NCBI GenBank assembly: GCA_002349055.1 | Contig: DECD01000025.1 | Location: 4,198 to 41,647 of the forward strand | Reading direction: 5' to 3' | DNA length: 37,450 bases | Source: Bacteroidales bacterium UBA2939 | GTDB taxonomy: Bacteria > Bacteroidota > Bacteroidia > Bacteroidales > P3 | In this document: one piece after another, positions 8,631 to 16,836 of the stretch | Layout of the letters: each line of letters opens with the position of its first letter | Position numbering within the stretch: the first letter of the stretch is position 1 | Translations under genes and position numbers: made by a program | The notes under the pieces: generated by a model | What the model was told of the DNA's origin: nothing | The model's database searches: none | Seen by the model: only the letters and a program-made list of their open reading frames with translations

Positions 8631-11600
8631 ATGAAGAATAATATTTTTATTAACAAATATGTGATGGCATGTGCCATCTCCATCGTGATAGCGCTGGTGG
8701 GCTATATTTCGATGAACTCTCTGGCTGTCGAGCAATACCCCGATATTGCTCCCCCCACCGTGTCAGTCACCACCAGCTATTCAGGCGCCGATGAGAATAC
8801 GGTGATGAAGTCTGTCATCCAGCCCCTTGAAGAGGCCATCAACGGTGTGTCCGATATGACCTACATGACCTCAAAAGCCTCCTCGAACGGTGATGTGGAA
8901 ATTAGTGTCTATTTCAAGCAGGGTGTCGACCCCGACATGGCGGCGGTGAACGTTCAGAACCGCGTGACCCGCGCTCAGGCGCTGCTGCCTGCCGACGTCA
9001 ATAAAATCGGCGTTTCGGTGGAGAAACGTCAGAATAATATCCTGCAGATTTTTGCTGTCAAGAGTGTCGACGGCAAGTATGATGAAGACTTTGTCTCCAA
9101 CTACGTTGATATCAACGTCAAACCCCGCCTGATGCGTATCACCGGTGTGGGAAATGTGCAGAGCCTGGGCAACACTTACGCCCTGCGCATTTGGCTGAAG
9201 CCTGACGTGATGGCCCAGTATGGCCTCACCCCCAACGAGATTTTCGCAGCCATCGGTGGCCAGAGTTTTGTCTCTGCCGTGGGTTCTCTGGGCGAGCAGT
9301 CGGAGAATTCCTACCAGTATTCGATGCAGTATAAGGGAACGCTGAAAAGCGTCGAGGAGTTCAACGATATCGTCTTGCGCTCCAGCGGCGGCGGTATGCT
9401 CCACCTCAGTGATGTTGCTGAGGTGAAGATTGGTGCTATGAGCTATAATTTCACCTCCAACATCCAGGACCGCCCCGGCGCCATGTTCATGGTCTTCCAG
9501 GCCCCCGGTGCCAATGCTACCGAGGTCAATGCCCGCATCAACAAGACCTTCGAGGAGCTGAAGGAGACTATGCCTGCCGGGTTGGAGTTCGTGACCCTGA
9601 TGACCAGCGACGATTTCCTCTTCGCCGCTATCCACAATGTGGTCGAAACGCTTATCATTGCCATCCTCCTCGTGATTCTTGTGGTCTTCTTCTTCCTGCA
9701 GAATTTCAAGGCCACCATCATTCCCTCTATCTCTATCATCGTCTCGCTCTTGGGCACTTTCGCCATCGTTTCCTTGGCTGGCTTCTCTCTGAATATCCTG
9801 ACGCTATTTGCGCTGGTGCTGGCCATCGGTACGGTGGTGGATGATGCCATTGTGGTGGTCGAGGCTGTGATGGCGAAGATGGAAGGCGGCATCAGCGATG
9901 CCCGCGAAGCCACCCGCGAGGCTATGAGCGAAGTGTCGGTTGCCGTGGTATCGTGTACCCTGGTGTTTATGGCTGTCTTTATCCCCGTCACTTTCATGCC
10001 GGGCACCTCAGGCACCTTCTTCACCCAGTTCGGTATCACCATCGCTTCGGCCGTCGGCCTCTCGTGCGTCTCCGCTCTCACCCTCTGTCCCGCCCTCTGC
10101 GCCATCATGATGAGGGTGTCTGAAGGCAAGAAGGAGGGCAAGGGTCTGACCTACTATACAAAGAAGGCCTACAATGCGAGCTATAATGCCATCTACAGGA
10201 AATACTCGAAGAGTGTTCACAAGTTCATCAAGCGCCCCGTCAAGGCTTGGATCCTCTTGGCTGTGGCTGCCGTGCTCCTGGTGTTCTTCATGAGGAGTCT
10301 CCCCTCGGGCCTCGTGCCTCAAGAGGACCAGGGTGTCTTCTTGGCCGAGCTCCGTGCTCCGGAGGGTACCACGCTGAAGCAGACGCGCGAGATGGTGAAA
10401 CAGGTCGAGGAGAAGGTGAAGAAGATTCCCGAAATGGAGAATTTCGCCGTTTGCTGTGGCTACGGTATGTTCTCTGGCGCGGGCTCTAACTACGCCACCC
10501 TCATCGTTCGCCTGAAAAATTGGGACGAGCGTCCAGGCATGGACCACATGCTCACCCTCGTCATGTACCGTTTCTACTACGATTGTATGGATATCAAGGA
10601 TGTCCAGGTCCTACCCTTCGAGTTGCCCCAGATTCCCGGCTATGGCACCAGCAACAGTGTCAGCCTTGTGGTGGAAGACCCCACGGATGGCAACCTCTCC
10701 GAGTTCGCCCAGCAAACTGAGCATTTCTTGGCTAAATTGTCCGAGCGCCCCGAAGTGGCCTCTGCCATGTCCACCTACTCCGAGCGCTTCCCGAAGTATC
10801 AGGTCGATGTTGATCCCGCCCAGTGCGACCGCGCTGGCATCTCACCCGCCGAGGTGCTCAACACCCTTGGCACTTTCTGCGGCGGTGCCTACATTGGCAA
10901 CTACAACCAGTTTGGCAAGGTCTACCGCATCATGGCGGCCGCCTCGCCTGAATACCGCCTTGACCCGTCGTCGCTCAACAATATTTTTGTGCAGGTCAGG
11001 GACGGCAAGATGGCGCCTATCTCCGAGTTTGTCTCGCTGAAGGAAATTGTCGGTCCTCCAAACATCGAGCATTTCAACCTGTTCCAATGCATCACCTGCT
11101 ACCTCACCCCCGGCAGCGGCTACACCGAGGGCGATGTCCACAAGGTCATTGCCGAAGTGTTCAAGGAGGAGATGCCCTCTACCGCCACCTATGAATACAG
11201 CGGCATGTCGCGCGAGTTGGAAGAGACTGCCGGCTCCAATGCCACCTCCCTTATCTACCTTATCTGCGCCATCCTCATCTATCTCATTCTGGCCTCTCTC
11301 TACAATTCTTGGTTCACTCCCTGGGCCGTCTTGCTCAGCGTGCCTTTCGGCCTGATGGGTGCCTTCGTGTTTGCCTATTTTGGCAGTCTGCTCGGCCTTC
11401 CCGGTATGGACAATAACATCTACCTCCAAACGGGTGTCATCATGCTCATTGGTCTGCTGGCCAAAACGGCTATCCTCATCACCGAGTTCGCCTCCGCGCG
11501 CCGTGCCCAGGGCCTCTCCATCCCCGATGCCGCCTTCGAGGCTTGCAAGGAGCGTCTCCGCCCCATTCTGATGACCGTGGCCACGATGATCATCGGCATG

Positions 11601-11798
11601 ATTCCCTTGGTCATAGCGGGTGGCGCTGGTGCCAACGGCAACCGTGCCCTCGCCCTGGGTGTCATTGGCGGTATGGCTGTCGGCACCATCGCCCTGCTCT
11701 TCGTCGTTCCTGTCTTCTTCATCGTCTTCCAGAACCTCCACGAGCGCTTCCAGGGTAATAAAGAAATGAATAATGTTGAAGTAAAAAATGAGGATTAA
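8631..11798 (+). CDS. RND-family efflux transporter permease (HAE1/AcrB type)
   Basis: A 1055-residue inner-membrane proton-driven drug exporter of the AcrB/MexB class, full length for the family. A first membrane helix near residues 10-30 precedes the porter domain (LAVEQYPDIAPPTVSVTT). A cluster of helices around 330-500 includes TM4, with the proton-relay aspartates Asp404-Asp405 in GTVVDDAIVVVEA. A second porter half and a second helix cluster (about 875-1040) follow. The start codon lies 22 bp after the adaptor stop, and the stop is 3 bp before the outer-membrane factor start, so translation is probably coupled. Multidrug export is the family role. The actual substrates are unknown. Confidence 0.97.
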   Translation: MKNNIFINKYVMACAISIVIALVGYISMNSLAVEQYPDIAPPTVSVTTSYSGADENTVMKSVIQPLEEAINGVSDMTYMTSKASSNGDVEISVYFKQGVDPDMAAVNVQNRVTRAQALLPADVNKIGVSVEKRQNNILQIFAVKSVDGKYDEDFVSNYVDINVKPRLMRITGVGNVQSLGNTYALRIWLKPDVMAQYGLTPNEIFAAIGGQSFVSAVGSLGEQSENSYQYSMQYKGTLKSVEEFNDIVLRSSGGGMLHLSDVAEVKIGAMSYNFTSNIQDRPGAMFMVFQAPGANATEVNARINKTFEELKETMPAGLEFVTLMTSDDFLFAAIHNVVETLIIAILLVILVVFFFLQNFKATIIPSISIIVSLLGTFAIVSLAGFSLNILTLFALVLAIGTVVDDAIVVVEAVMAKMEGGISDAREATREAMSEVSVAVVSCTLVFMAVFIPVTFMPGTSGTFFTQFGITIASAVGLSCVSALTLCPALCAIMMRVSEGKKEGKGLTYYTKKAYNASYNAIYRKYSKSVHKFIKRPVKAWILLAVAAVLLVFFMRSLPSGLVPQEDQGVFLAELRAPEGTTLKQTREMVKQVEEKVKKIPEMENFAVCCGYGMFSGAGSNYATLIVRLKNWDERPGMDHMLTLVMYRFYYDCMDIKDVQVLPFELPQIPGYGTSNSVSLVVEDPTDGNLSEFAQQTEHFLAKLSERPEVASAMSTYSERFPKYQVDVDPAQCDRAGISPAEVLNTLGTFCGGAYIGNYNQFGKVYRIMAAASPEYRLDPSSLNNIFVQVRDGKMAPISEFVSLKEIVGPPNIEHFNLFQCITCYLTPGSGYTEGDVHKVIAEVFKEEMPSTATYEYSGMSRELEETAGSNATSLIYLICAILIYLILASLYNSWFTPWAVLLSVPFGLMGAFVFAYFGSLLGLPGMDNNIYLQTGVIMLIGLLAKTAILITEFASARRAQGLSIPDAAFEACKERLRPILMTVATMIIGMIPLVIAGGAGANGNRALALGVIGGMAVGTIALLFVVPVFFIVFQNLHERFQGNKEMNNVEVKNED

Positions 11799-11801
11799 AT
11801 C

Positions 11802-13193
11802 ATGAAAAGACCACTCTTTATATTCGCCGCTGTTTCCGTGTTCTTGATGCTTTCAGGATGCGAACTATATGGTAAGTACAAGCAGACCGCTCCCATGCCC
11901 TCCGATGCCTTTGGCACCGAACCGGGCATTCAAGCCGCCATGGGCGATTCTTCTATCGCCACTATTTCTTGGCGCGAGTTCTTTACCGACCCACTGCTGC
12001 AGCAGCTGATCGACCAGGCTCTGGCCAACAACACCGACCTCAACTCTGCCCGTATCGCAGTCGAGCAGAGTGAGGCCGCGCTGAAGTCCGCCAAGCTGGC
12101 ATTCCTGCCCGCGCTCTATTTCTCCCCACAGGGCTCCCTGGCCAAATTCGACAACAGCTCCTGGTCCTCGTCCTACACCCTGCCGCTGCAGCTGTCCTGG
12201 GACATCGACCTGTTCGGCTCCCTCACCAACAAAAAACGCGCTGCAAAGGCTGTCTTCCTCCAGGCTCAGATGCAACGGGAGATTGTCTATGCCAACCTCA
12301 TCTCCACCACCGCCCAGCAGTATTTTCTGCTTCAGGTGCTCGACCGTCAGCTCGAAATCCTCTCCCAGACCGACAGCCTCTGGAATAAATCCCTCGAAAC
12401 GGAAAAGGCTCTCTGGGAAAACGGCAAGGCCTATAGCACTGCTGTCAACCAGTTGGAGGCTTCCTATCTGAGCGTCAAGGCTCAGATGGCCGATACCCGC
12501 CGCTCCATCCGCTCCGTCGAGAATGCCATTTGCCGCCTCCTGGCTATTCCCCCTCAGCACATTTCTCGCCAGCGTTGGTCCGACCAGCCCCTTTCTCCTC
12601 TCGCCTCCCACTCTCTGCCTCTTGGCCTGCCGGCATCGATGATTGAGCTTCGCCCCGACATCCGCCTTGCCAACCATGCCCTCGAGGAGGCTTTCTACAA
12701 CACCCAGGCCGCTCGCGCCGCTTTCTTCCCCTCCATCTCCCTCTCGGGACTGGCAGGCTGGACAAACTCCGCAGGAGGCATCGTCGTCGACCCCGCTGGG
12801 CTGCTCCTCAATCTTGTCGGCCAGCTCACTCAGCCCATATTCGCCCGTGGCAGTATCAAGGCCAATCTCAAAATCTCCAAGCTTGCCCAGGAGGACCTGC
12901 AGAAACGCTATGTCCAGACCGTTATCGACGCTGGCAATCAGGTGAACGAGGCCATGGCTGACTATCAGGTGGCCTCTGAAAAACAGCTCCTCTACCACCG
13001 TCAGGTGCAGGTACTCTATGATGCCTATTCCGGCACCCACCAGCTGATGGACAACGGCAAGGCAAGCTACCTCGAAGTGCTCACCGCACAGGAAAGCCTG
13101 CTCACCGCCCAACTCAGTGAGGCGATGAATATGTACGATGCTGCCAAAGCCGTCATCGCCCTCTACATCGCCCTCGGTGGTGGAACGAAGTAA
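11802..13193 (+). CDS. RND efflux outer-membrane factor (TolC/OprM, NodT-like lipoprotein)
   Basis: A 463-residue outer-membrane channel protein of the OprM/NodT group that completes the tripartite pump. The signal peptide ends in MLSGC, with Cys20 as lipidation site. Two homologous halves of the outer-membrane-factor fold are visible: the first around ALANNTDLNSARIAVEQSEAALKSA, the second around LRPDIRLANHALEEAFYNTQAARAAFFPSISLSG, the usual signature of the second half. It follows the pump gene after 3 bp and is the last gene of the operon. No strong terminator follows. The downstream spacer is full of palindromes. Confidence 0.96.
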   Translation: MKRPLFIFAAVSVFLMLSGCELYGKYKQTAPMPSDAFGTEPGIQAAMGDSSIATISWREFFTDPLLQQLIDQALANNTDLNSARIAVEQSEAALKSAKLAFLPALYFSPQGSLAKFDNSSWSSSYTLPLQLSWDIDLFGSLTNKKRAAKAVFLQAQMQREIVYANLISTTAQQYFLLQVLDRQLEILSQTDSLWNKSLETEKALWENGKAYSTAVNQLEASYLSVKAQMADTRRSIRSVENAICRLLAIPPQHISRQRWSDQPLSPLASHSLPLGLPASMIELRPDIRLANHALEEAFYNTQAARAAFFPSISLSGLAGWTNSAGGIVVDPAGLLLNLVGQLTQPIFARGSIKANLKISKLAQEDLQKRYVQTVIDAGNQVNEAMADYQVASEKQLLYHRQVQVLYDAYSGTHQLMDNGKASYLEVLTAQESLLTAQLSEAMNMYDAAKAVIALYIALGGGTK

Positions 13194-13233
13194 GGTATTT
13201 TCTTCTCTGGCTTAGGGGAGAGTTGCTGGCACT

Positions 13234-13323
13234 ACTAACTGGCTGCTCCCCTAAGTTAGGGGAGCTGGCAGCCCGAGAGGGCTGACTGTGGAGTGTGTCA
13301 AGAAGTCAGATTGACTGTCTGCT
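13234..13323 (+). repeat. 90-bp direct repeat, copy 1
   Basis: It begins ACTAACTGGCTGC and matches 13453-13543 with about five substitutions and a one-base indel. Inside are a 19-nt palindrome, CTCCCCTAA-G-TTAGGGGAG (13246-13264), and a CAGCCC/GGGCTG hairpin. GAGTGTGTCA (13291-13300) is inverted as TGACACACTC at 13337-13346, so this copy lies in a larger fold. No ORF crosses it. Confidence 0.85.
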
Positions 13324-13336
13324 GCCCTAAGATGTG

Positions 13337-13382
13337 TGACACACTCCCTCCCCCCTTCGGGGTACTCCCCCTATAGGGGGAG
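13337..13382. repeat. Inverted-repeat cluster between the two 90-bp copies
   Basis: TGACACACTC (13337-13346) pairs with part of copy 1. It is followed by CCCC-TTC-GGGG and by the perfect 18-nt palindrome CTCCCCCTATAGGGGGAG (13365-13382). The cluster resembles the small GC-rich palindromic intergenic elements of Bacteroidota. Any role in termination or mobility is inferred. Confidence 0.6.
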
Positions 13383-13452
13383 AGCCGCTGCCGCCGCCAC
13401 GGTCAGCAATAGTGCTAGTACTAACTGGCTGCTGCAGTTAAGGCTGTTACTA

Positions 13453-13543
13453 ACTAACCGGCTGCTCCCCTAAGTTAGGGGAGCTGGCAGCCCTAAAAGG
13501 GCTGACTGAGGAGTGTGTCAAGAAATCAGATTAACTGTCTGCT
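13453..13543 (+). repeat. 90-bp direct repeat, copy 2
   Basis: A near-identical second copy, offset by 219 bp from the first, keeps both internal hairpins. It lacks the downstream inverted partner present after copy 1. The loop of the CAGCCC hairpin differs (TAAAA instead of GAGAG) while the stem is conserved, which suggests that structure matters. Confidence 0.85.
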
Positions 13544-13628
13544 CGTACCCATATAATATTAGCCCCATACCCCTGTTTTGTGTTACCTTTGCAATGTTTA
13601 ACACTCTATTAACTATTACTTTTGTAAT

Positions 13629-13674
13629 TGGGGAGAAGGGGAGGAGTAGGAGGGGAGTAAGAGAAGAGTAAGAG
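13629..13674 (-). repeat. Degenerate 11-bp-periodic pyrimidine repeat (minus orientation)
   Basis: Read on the minus strand, 11-mers such as CTCTTACTCTT, CTCTTACTCCC and CTCCTACTCCT follow one another. Period and composition resemble the units at 6930 and 37140, but the hairpin and the GATGATAGGG part are missing. It may be a decayed relative or an independent low-complexity tract. Confidence 0.4.
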
Positions 13675-13762
13675 GGGGTGGCTATAGGGTATTGGGAATG
13701 AGGTAGTTCTGTATATGGGATTTTTGGGGGTTATGCCCACCCCCTGCCAGTGCTGACATTTT

Positions 13763-13794
13763 TTTGTAGGAGTCCGAAAAAAAATGTAAATTTG
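13763..13794 (+). promoter_or_regulatory. Promoter of the SUMF1-domain lipoprotein gene
   Basis: TTTG (13763-13766), a 20-nt spacer and TAAATTTG (13787-13794) form a consensus Bacteroidota promoter. Transcription would begin near 13801, about 78 nt before the chosen start codon. A weaker TACCTTTG lies at 13584-13591. Confidence 0.7.
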
Positions 13795-13878
13795 CAGTCC
13801 AGTTTATATAGTCATACTGATAGATGAAAAGGGGTAGAAGCCTCATATTATATGCTTTATTTAAAATTTAGTGAAACC

Positions 13879-15489
13879 ATGAAAAAACTCTTTAAGGTGC
13901 TCGCCGCCACCCTTATTTGCAGCACCGCGACCCTCACGGGCTGCGAGAAGGACAGTGTCGGCAACGACCAGTGGGGTGCAGAGACGCTCACATTCAAGGT
14001 GAATAATTCCTCTGACGTGTTGATGAAAAAAGTGGAAGGTGGAGATTACTCGATGGAGTATATGTATGACGACCAGGTGACGACCGTGACAGGAACGCTC
14101 TCCGACTTTTACATCTGTCCCGTCGAGGTGACCAACAAGCTATGGAATGATGTTATGGGCTGGAGACCCGAGGGGCAGTCAAACAATGGCGACTCATACC
14201 CCGTCAGCAATGTGAACTATTACGACATCGTCAGGGAGGGAGGCTTCCTCGACAAGCTGAACGCTATGTGCGCCGACCAGCTGCCCTCCGGCAAGCGTTT
14301 CGCACTGCCCAGCGAAGCCCAATGGGAGTATGCAGCCCGTGGTGGACAGAAGTCGATGGGCTACCCCTACGCTGGATCCAACACGATAGGCGATGTGGCC
14401 TGGTATGCCGACAACTCGGATGGCACAACCCACCCTGTCGGCCTGAAGCAGCCCAACGAACTCGGCCTCTACGACATGACCGGCAACGTCTGGGAATGGA
14501 CCCGCGACAACTTTGTCTACTTCGACAAACTGACGCTCAACCAAGGACACAACTTCGTCTGCACCGCCGCCAACAACTACCGCGTCAACCGCGGCGGCAG
14601 CTACGGCACCAAACAGACGGGTCTCGAAACCTCCTACCACACATGGCTGGGAATGCACCAGGCCTATATAAACCGTGGACTGCGTCTCGTTCTCGTGGAT
14701 GACTTCGACGAAGAAAAACTCGTGGTGCCTACCCAGCCCGACAAGCTTCTTTCCATCGCTGTGAGCAACGGCACCGTCGGCTACTACCTCCCGATGGTCG
14801 AGGTGAAGGGCGGCAGCTACGAGCTCGTTTACGAGCGCGACGGCCAGCAGAAGACCGTCAGCGGAATGCTTTCCGATTTCTATATCTGCCAAACCGAAAC
14901 GATGAACTACATCTGGGAAACCGTCATGGGCTCGAAACCACAAGGCCAAACCGAGGGAGAAGGTCTCTATCCCGTCACGATGATCAACTACGAGGACATC
15001 ACCAAGGGCGGCGGCTTCCTCGACAAGTTGAACACCATGTGCGCCGACCAGTTGCCCGCGGGTATGGAGTTCGCCCTCGCCACTGAGGCCGAATGGCACT
15101 ATGCCGCCAACGGCGGACGTAAGTCGCAGGGCTACCTCTACGCCGGTTCTAACACATTAAGCGATGTGGCTTGGTATGCCGACAACGGCGAACAGGCCGC
15201 CCATTTCGTGGCCTCCAGGCAGCCCAACGAGCTCGGCGTCTACGACCTGAGCGGTAACGTCTGGGAATACTGCAACGACTGGTATGCCGATTTGGAAGAT
15301 ATTCCCGTCTCCCAGGGCACCGACTATGCCGGTCCCCTGTCCGGCAATGTCATTGTGGGCTGCGGCGGCTGCTTCGACAGCGAACCCTACACATGCAGAT
15401 ATTCCTACCACGGCCGCGAGATTGAACACAACGGCCGCAATGCCACTGTGGGCTTCCGCATCGTTTTGAGATATATAAACGCGAGGTAA
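13879..15489 (+). CDS. Lipoprotein with two tandem SUMF1/FGE-like (sulfatase-modifying-factor fold) domains
   Basis: The start was set at 13879 rather than the upstream ATG at 13852, because MKKLFKVLAATLICSTATLTGC then forms a proper lipoprotein signal (536 residues). Domain 1 covers about residues 52-274 and domain 2 about 307-536. Both carry the family hallmarks E-V/T-x-N near DFYIC, a W-E/H-Y-A-A segment, NELG-Y-D-GNVWE and G-R-L/F-R. Both share GGFLDKLN-MCADQLP, also close in DNA, so they arose by internal duplication. The paired catalytic cysteines of formylglycine-generating enzyme are absent in domain 1 (GGSYGTKQTGL), and only the second remains in domain 2 (GGCFDSEPYTC). A structural or binding role is therefore likelier than sulfatase activation. 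It appears monocistronic. Confidence 0.85.
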   Translation: MKKLFKVLAATLICSTATLTGCEKDSVGNDQWGAETLTFKVNNSSDVLMKKVEGGDYSMEYMYDDQVTTVTGTLSDFYICPVEVTNKLWNDVMGWRPEGQSNNGDSYPVSNVNYYDIVREGGFLDKLNAMCADQLPSGKRFALPSEAQWEYAARGGQKSMGYPYAGSNTIGDVAWYADNSDGTTHPVGLKQPNELGLYDMTGNVWEWTRDNFVYFDKLTLNQGHNFVCTAANNYRVNRGGSYGTKQTGLETSYHTWLGMHQAYINRGLRLVLVDDFDEEKLVVPTQPDKLLSIAVSNGTVGYYLPMVEVKGGSYELVYERDGQQKTVSGMLSDFYICQTETMNYIWETVMGSKPQGQTEGEGLYPVTMINYEDITKGGGFLDKLNTMCADQLPAGMEFALATEAEWHYAANGGRKSQGYLYAGSNTLSDVAWYADNGEQAAHFVASRQPNELGVYDLSGNVWEYCNDWYADLEDIPVSQGTDYAGPLSGNVIVGCGGCFDSEPYTCRYSYHGREIEHNGRNATVGFRIVLRYINAR

Positions 15490-15621
15490 AGTGCCGCAAG
15501 GAGCGGTCGGTCTCAAAAGGCGGTGATAAAATCTGTCGGAAAAAAAGTCCTGGGATTTGGCTCATCAAGTTAGCCAAGAATAACTTTTTGTCAGGATGGC
15601 AAAAATGTGGAAAAGTTGTTG

Positions 15622-15746
15622 AAAAGGATGCGTTTTGCAGGGCGATTTTTGTTGATAAAATGCAATTTTGCGCAAAATAATTGTGTTAAAATGATTTTGT
15701 AAAATACAGAAAATCAATTCCGCCAAAAGATTTTAAGATTATTTAA
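15622..15746 (+). promoter_or_regulatory. Conserved upstream block B (homologous to 7081-7197)
   Basis: The block runs from AAAAGGATG to AAGATTATTTAA and aligns with block A, sharing AAATGCA, CAGRAAATCAAT and CGCCARAAGATTT. It ends 21 nt before the -33 element of the ribosomal promoter. The rest of the 15490-15767 spacer shows no gene and no convincing terminator for the preceding gene. Confidence 0.65.
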
Positions 15747-15767
15747 CAGTAGGTCGGGGTTTCGATG

Positions 15768-15799
15768 TTTGGTGGGGTCGGAAAAAAGTAGTACTTTTG
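15768..15799 (+). promoter_or_regulatory. Main promoter of the ribosomal supercluster
   Basis: TTTG (15768-15771), a 20-nt spacer and TACTTTTG (15792-15799) give a consensus Bacteroidota housekeeping promoter. Transcription should start close to 15806, leaving a leader of about 76 nt before rpsL. Confidence 0.75.
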
Positions 15800-15805
15800 C
15801 AATTC

Positions 15806-15834
15806 CTTTTTGGGCGGGTTATGCCCGTAAAAAG
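15806..15834 (+). promoter_or_regulatory. Hairpin at the 5' end of the rpsL leader
   Basis: CTTTTT-GGGC (15806-15815) can pair with GCCC-(GT bulge)-AAAAAG (15823-15834), leaving a GGGTTAT loop. It would sit at the very start of the predicted transcript. It could protect the mRNA or bind a ribosomal protein. Neither role is shown by the sequence. Confidence 0.4.
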
Positions 15835-15881
15835 AGTAGAAAACAAATTATAATAAAAAATAAAAAAACAAGTAAAAAGAA

Positions 15882-16265
15882 ATGCCAACAATTCAGCAAT
15901 TAGTTCGCAAAGGACGTCAGCAGATGGAGTACAAGTCCAAGTCTCCCGCCCTCGACAGCTGCCCGCAGCGTCGCGGTGTCTGCACCCGTGTGTACACCAC
16001 CACCCCCAAGAAACCTAACTCGGCCATGCGTAAAGTGGCCCGTGTGCGTCTTACCAACGGTAAGGAAGTCAACGCCTACATCCCGGGTGAGGGTCACAAC
16101 CTGCAGGAGCACTCGATCGTGATGATCCGCGGAGGCCGTGTCAAGGACCTTCCCGGTGTGCGTTATCACATCATCCGTGGTGCCCTCGATACCAGCGGAG
16201 TCGACGGCCGTCGTCAGCGTCGTTCCAAATACGGTGCCAAGCGTCCGAAACAGGCCGGCAAGTAA
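15882..16265 (+). CDS. rpsL: Small ribosomal subunit protein uS12
   Basis: A 127-residue uS12, the decoding-centre protein of the 30S subunit. The highly conserved PKKPNSA loop with Lys43 and Lys44 is intact, as is GGRVKDLPGVRYH. These are the classic positions of streptomycin-resistance substitutions, and the residues here look wild-type. It is the first gene of the supercluster, 76 nt after the predicted transcript start, with an A-rich leader and no Shine-Dalgarno motif. The C-terminal KRPKQAGK tail is usual. Confidence 0.99.
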   Translation: MPTIQQLVRKGRQQMEYKSKSPALDSCPQRRGVCTRVYTTTPKKPNSAMRKVARVRLTNGKEVNAYIPGEGHNLQEHSIVMIRGGRVKDLPGVRYHIIRGALDTSGVDGRRQRRSKYGAKRPKQAGK

Positions 16266-16268
16266 GTC

Positions 16269-16298
16269 AGTTGAAAGTTTAAAGTTGAAAGTTTAAAG
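16269..16298 (+). repeat. Four tandem heptamers between rpsL and rpsG
   Basis: AGTTGAA, AGTTTAA, AGTTGAA and AGTTTAA follow one another without gaps and end in AG. Heptamer tandems of this type occur between Bacteroidota genes. Here they fall inside a cotranscribed spacer of 46 nt. Confidence 0.8.
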
Positions 16299-16311
16299 AT
16301 TTTTAGCAGCA

Positions 16312-16779
16312 ATGAGAAAAGCTAAACCCAAGAAAAGAATAATCCTTCCGGATCCCAAATACAATGATATTCTGGTCACCAAGTTCGTCAACAACCTGAT
16401 GATGGGTGGCAAGAAGACCACCGCCTACAAGATTTTCTATGAGGCAATCGACGTGGTCGCCGACCGTACCAAAGAGGACGGTCTCGAGGTGTGGAAGAAG
16501 GCTCTGGCCAATGTTACCCCCAGCGTCGAGGTCCGCAGCCGCCGTATCGGTGGTGCCACCTTCCAGATTCCTACCGAGATCCGCGCTGAGCGTAAGCAGA
16601 GCATCGGCATGAAGAACCTCATCGGCTTCTCCCGCAAGCGCAGTGAGAAGACTATGGCCCTGAAGCTGGCTGCCGAAATCCAGGCCGCTTACAAGGAAGA
16701 GGGTGCCGCCTTCAAGCGCAAGGAGGATATCCACCGCATGGCCGACGCCAACAAGGCCTTCTCGCACTTCAGAGTGTGA
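16312..16779 (+). CDS. rpsG: Small ribosomal subunit protein uS7
   Basis: A 155-residue uS7, the primary assembly protein of the 30S head that contacts 16S rRNA and lines the mRNA exit channel. The MRKAKPKKR start, the KFVNNLMMGGKKTTA helix and the GGATFQIPTEI segment are diagnostic. The ending MADANKAFSHFRV is normal. It lies between rpsL and fusA as in most bacteria. In other bacteria S7 represses this operon by binding its mRNA. No equivalent structure is obvious here beyond the heptamer tract upstream. Confidence 0.99.
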   Translation: MRKAKPKKRIILPDPKYNDILVTKFVNNLMMGGKKTTAYKIFYEAIDVVADRTKEDGLEVWKKALANVTPSVEVRSRRIGGATFQIPTEIRAERKQSIGMKNLIGFSRKRSEKTMALKLAAEIQAAYKEEGAAFKRKEDIHRMADANKAFSHFRV

Positions 16780-16836
16780 TATCACTAATAGAATATATAG
16801 TATATATATAATAAGCAAACGACCGAAAGCAACAAT

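Noticed and set aside
13234..13543. CRISPR array
   Set aside because: There are only two copies of a 90-bp unit, spaced 219 bp apart, with no regular spacers and no cas genes.
13852..13878. Upstream ATG of the SUMF1-domain gene
   Set aside because: Using it adds nine residues before a complete lipoprotein signal. The ATG at 13879 is the better start.
13879..15489. Target of a diversity-generating retroelement
   Set aside because: The SUMF1/C-type-lectin fold is a common target, but no reverse transcriptase or template repeat is visible in the window.
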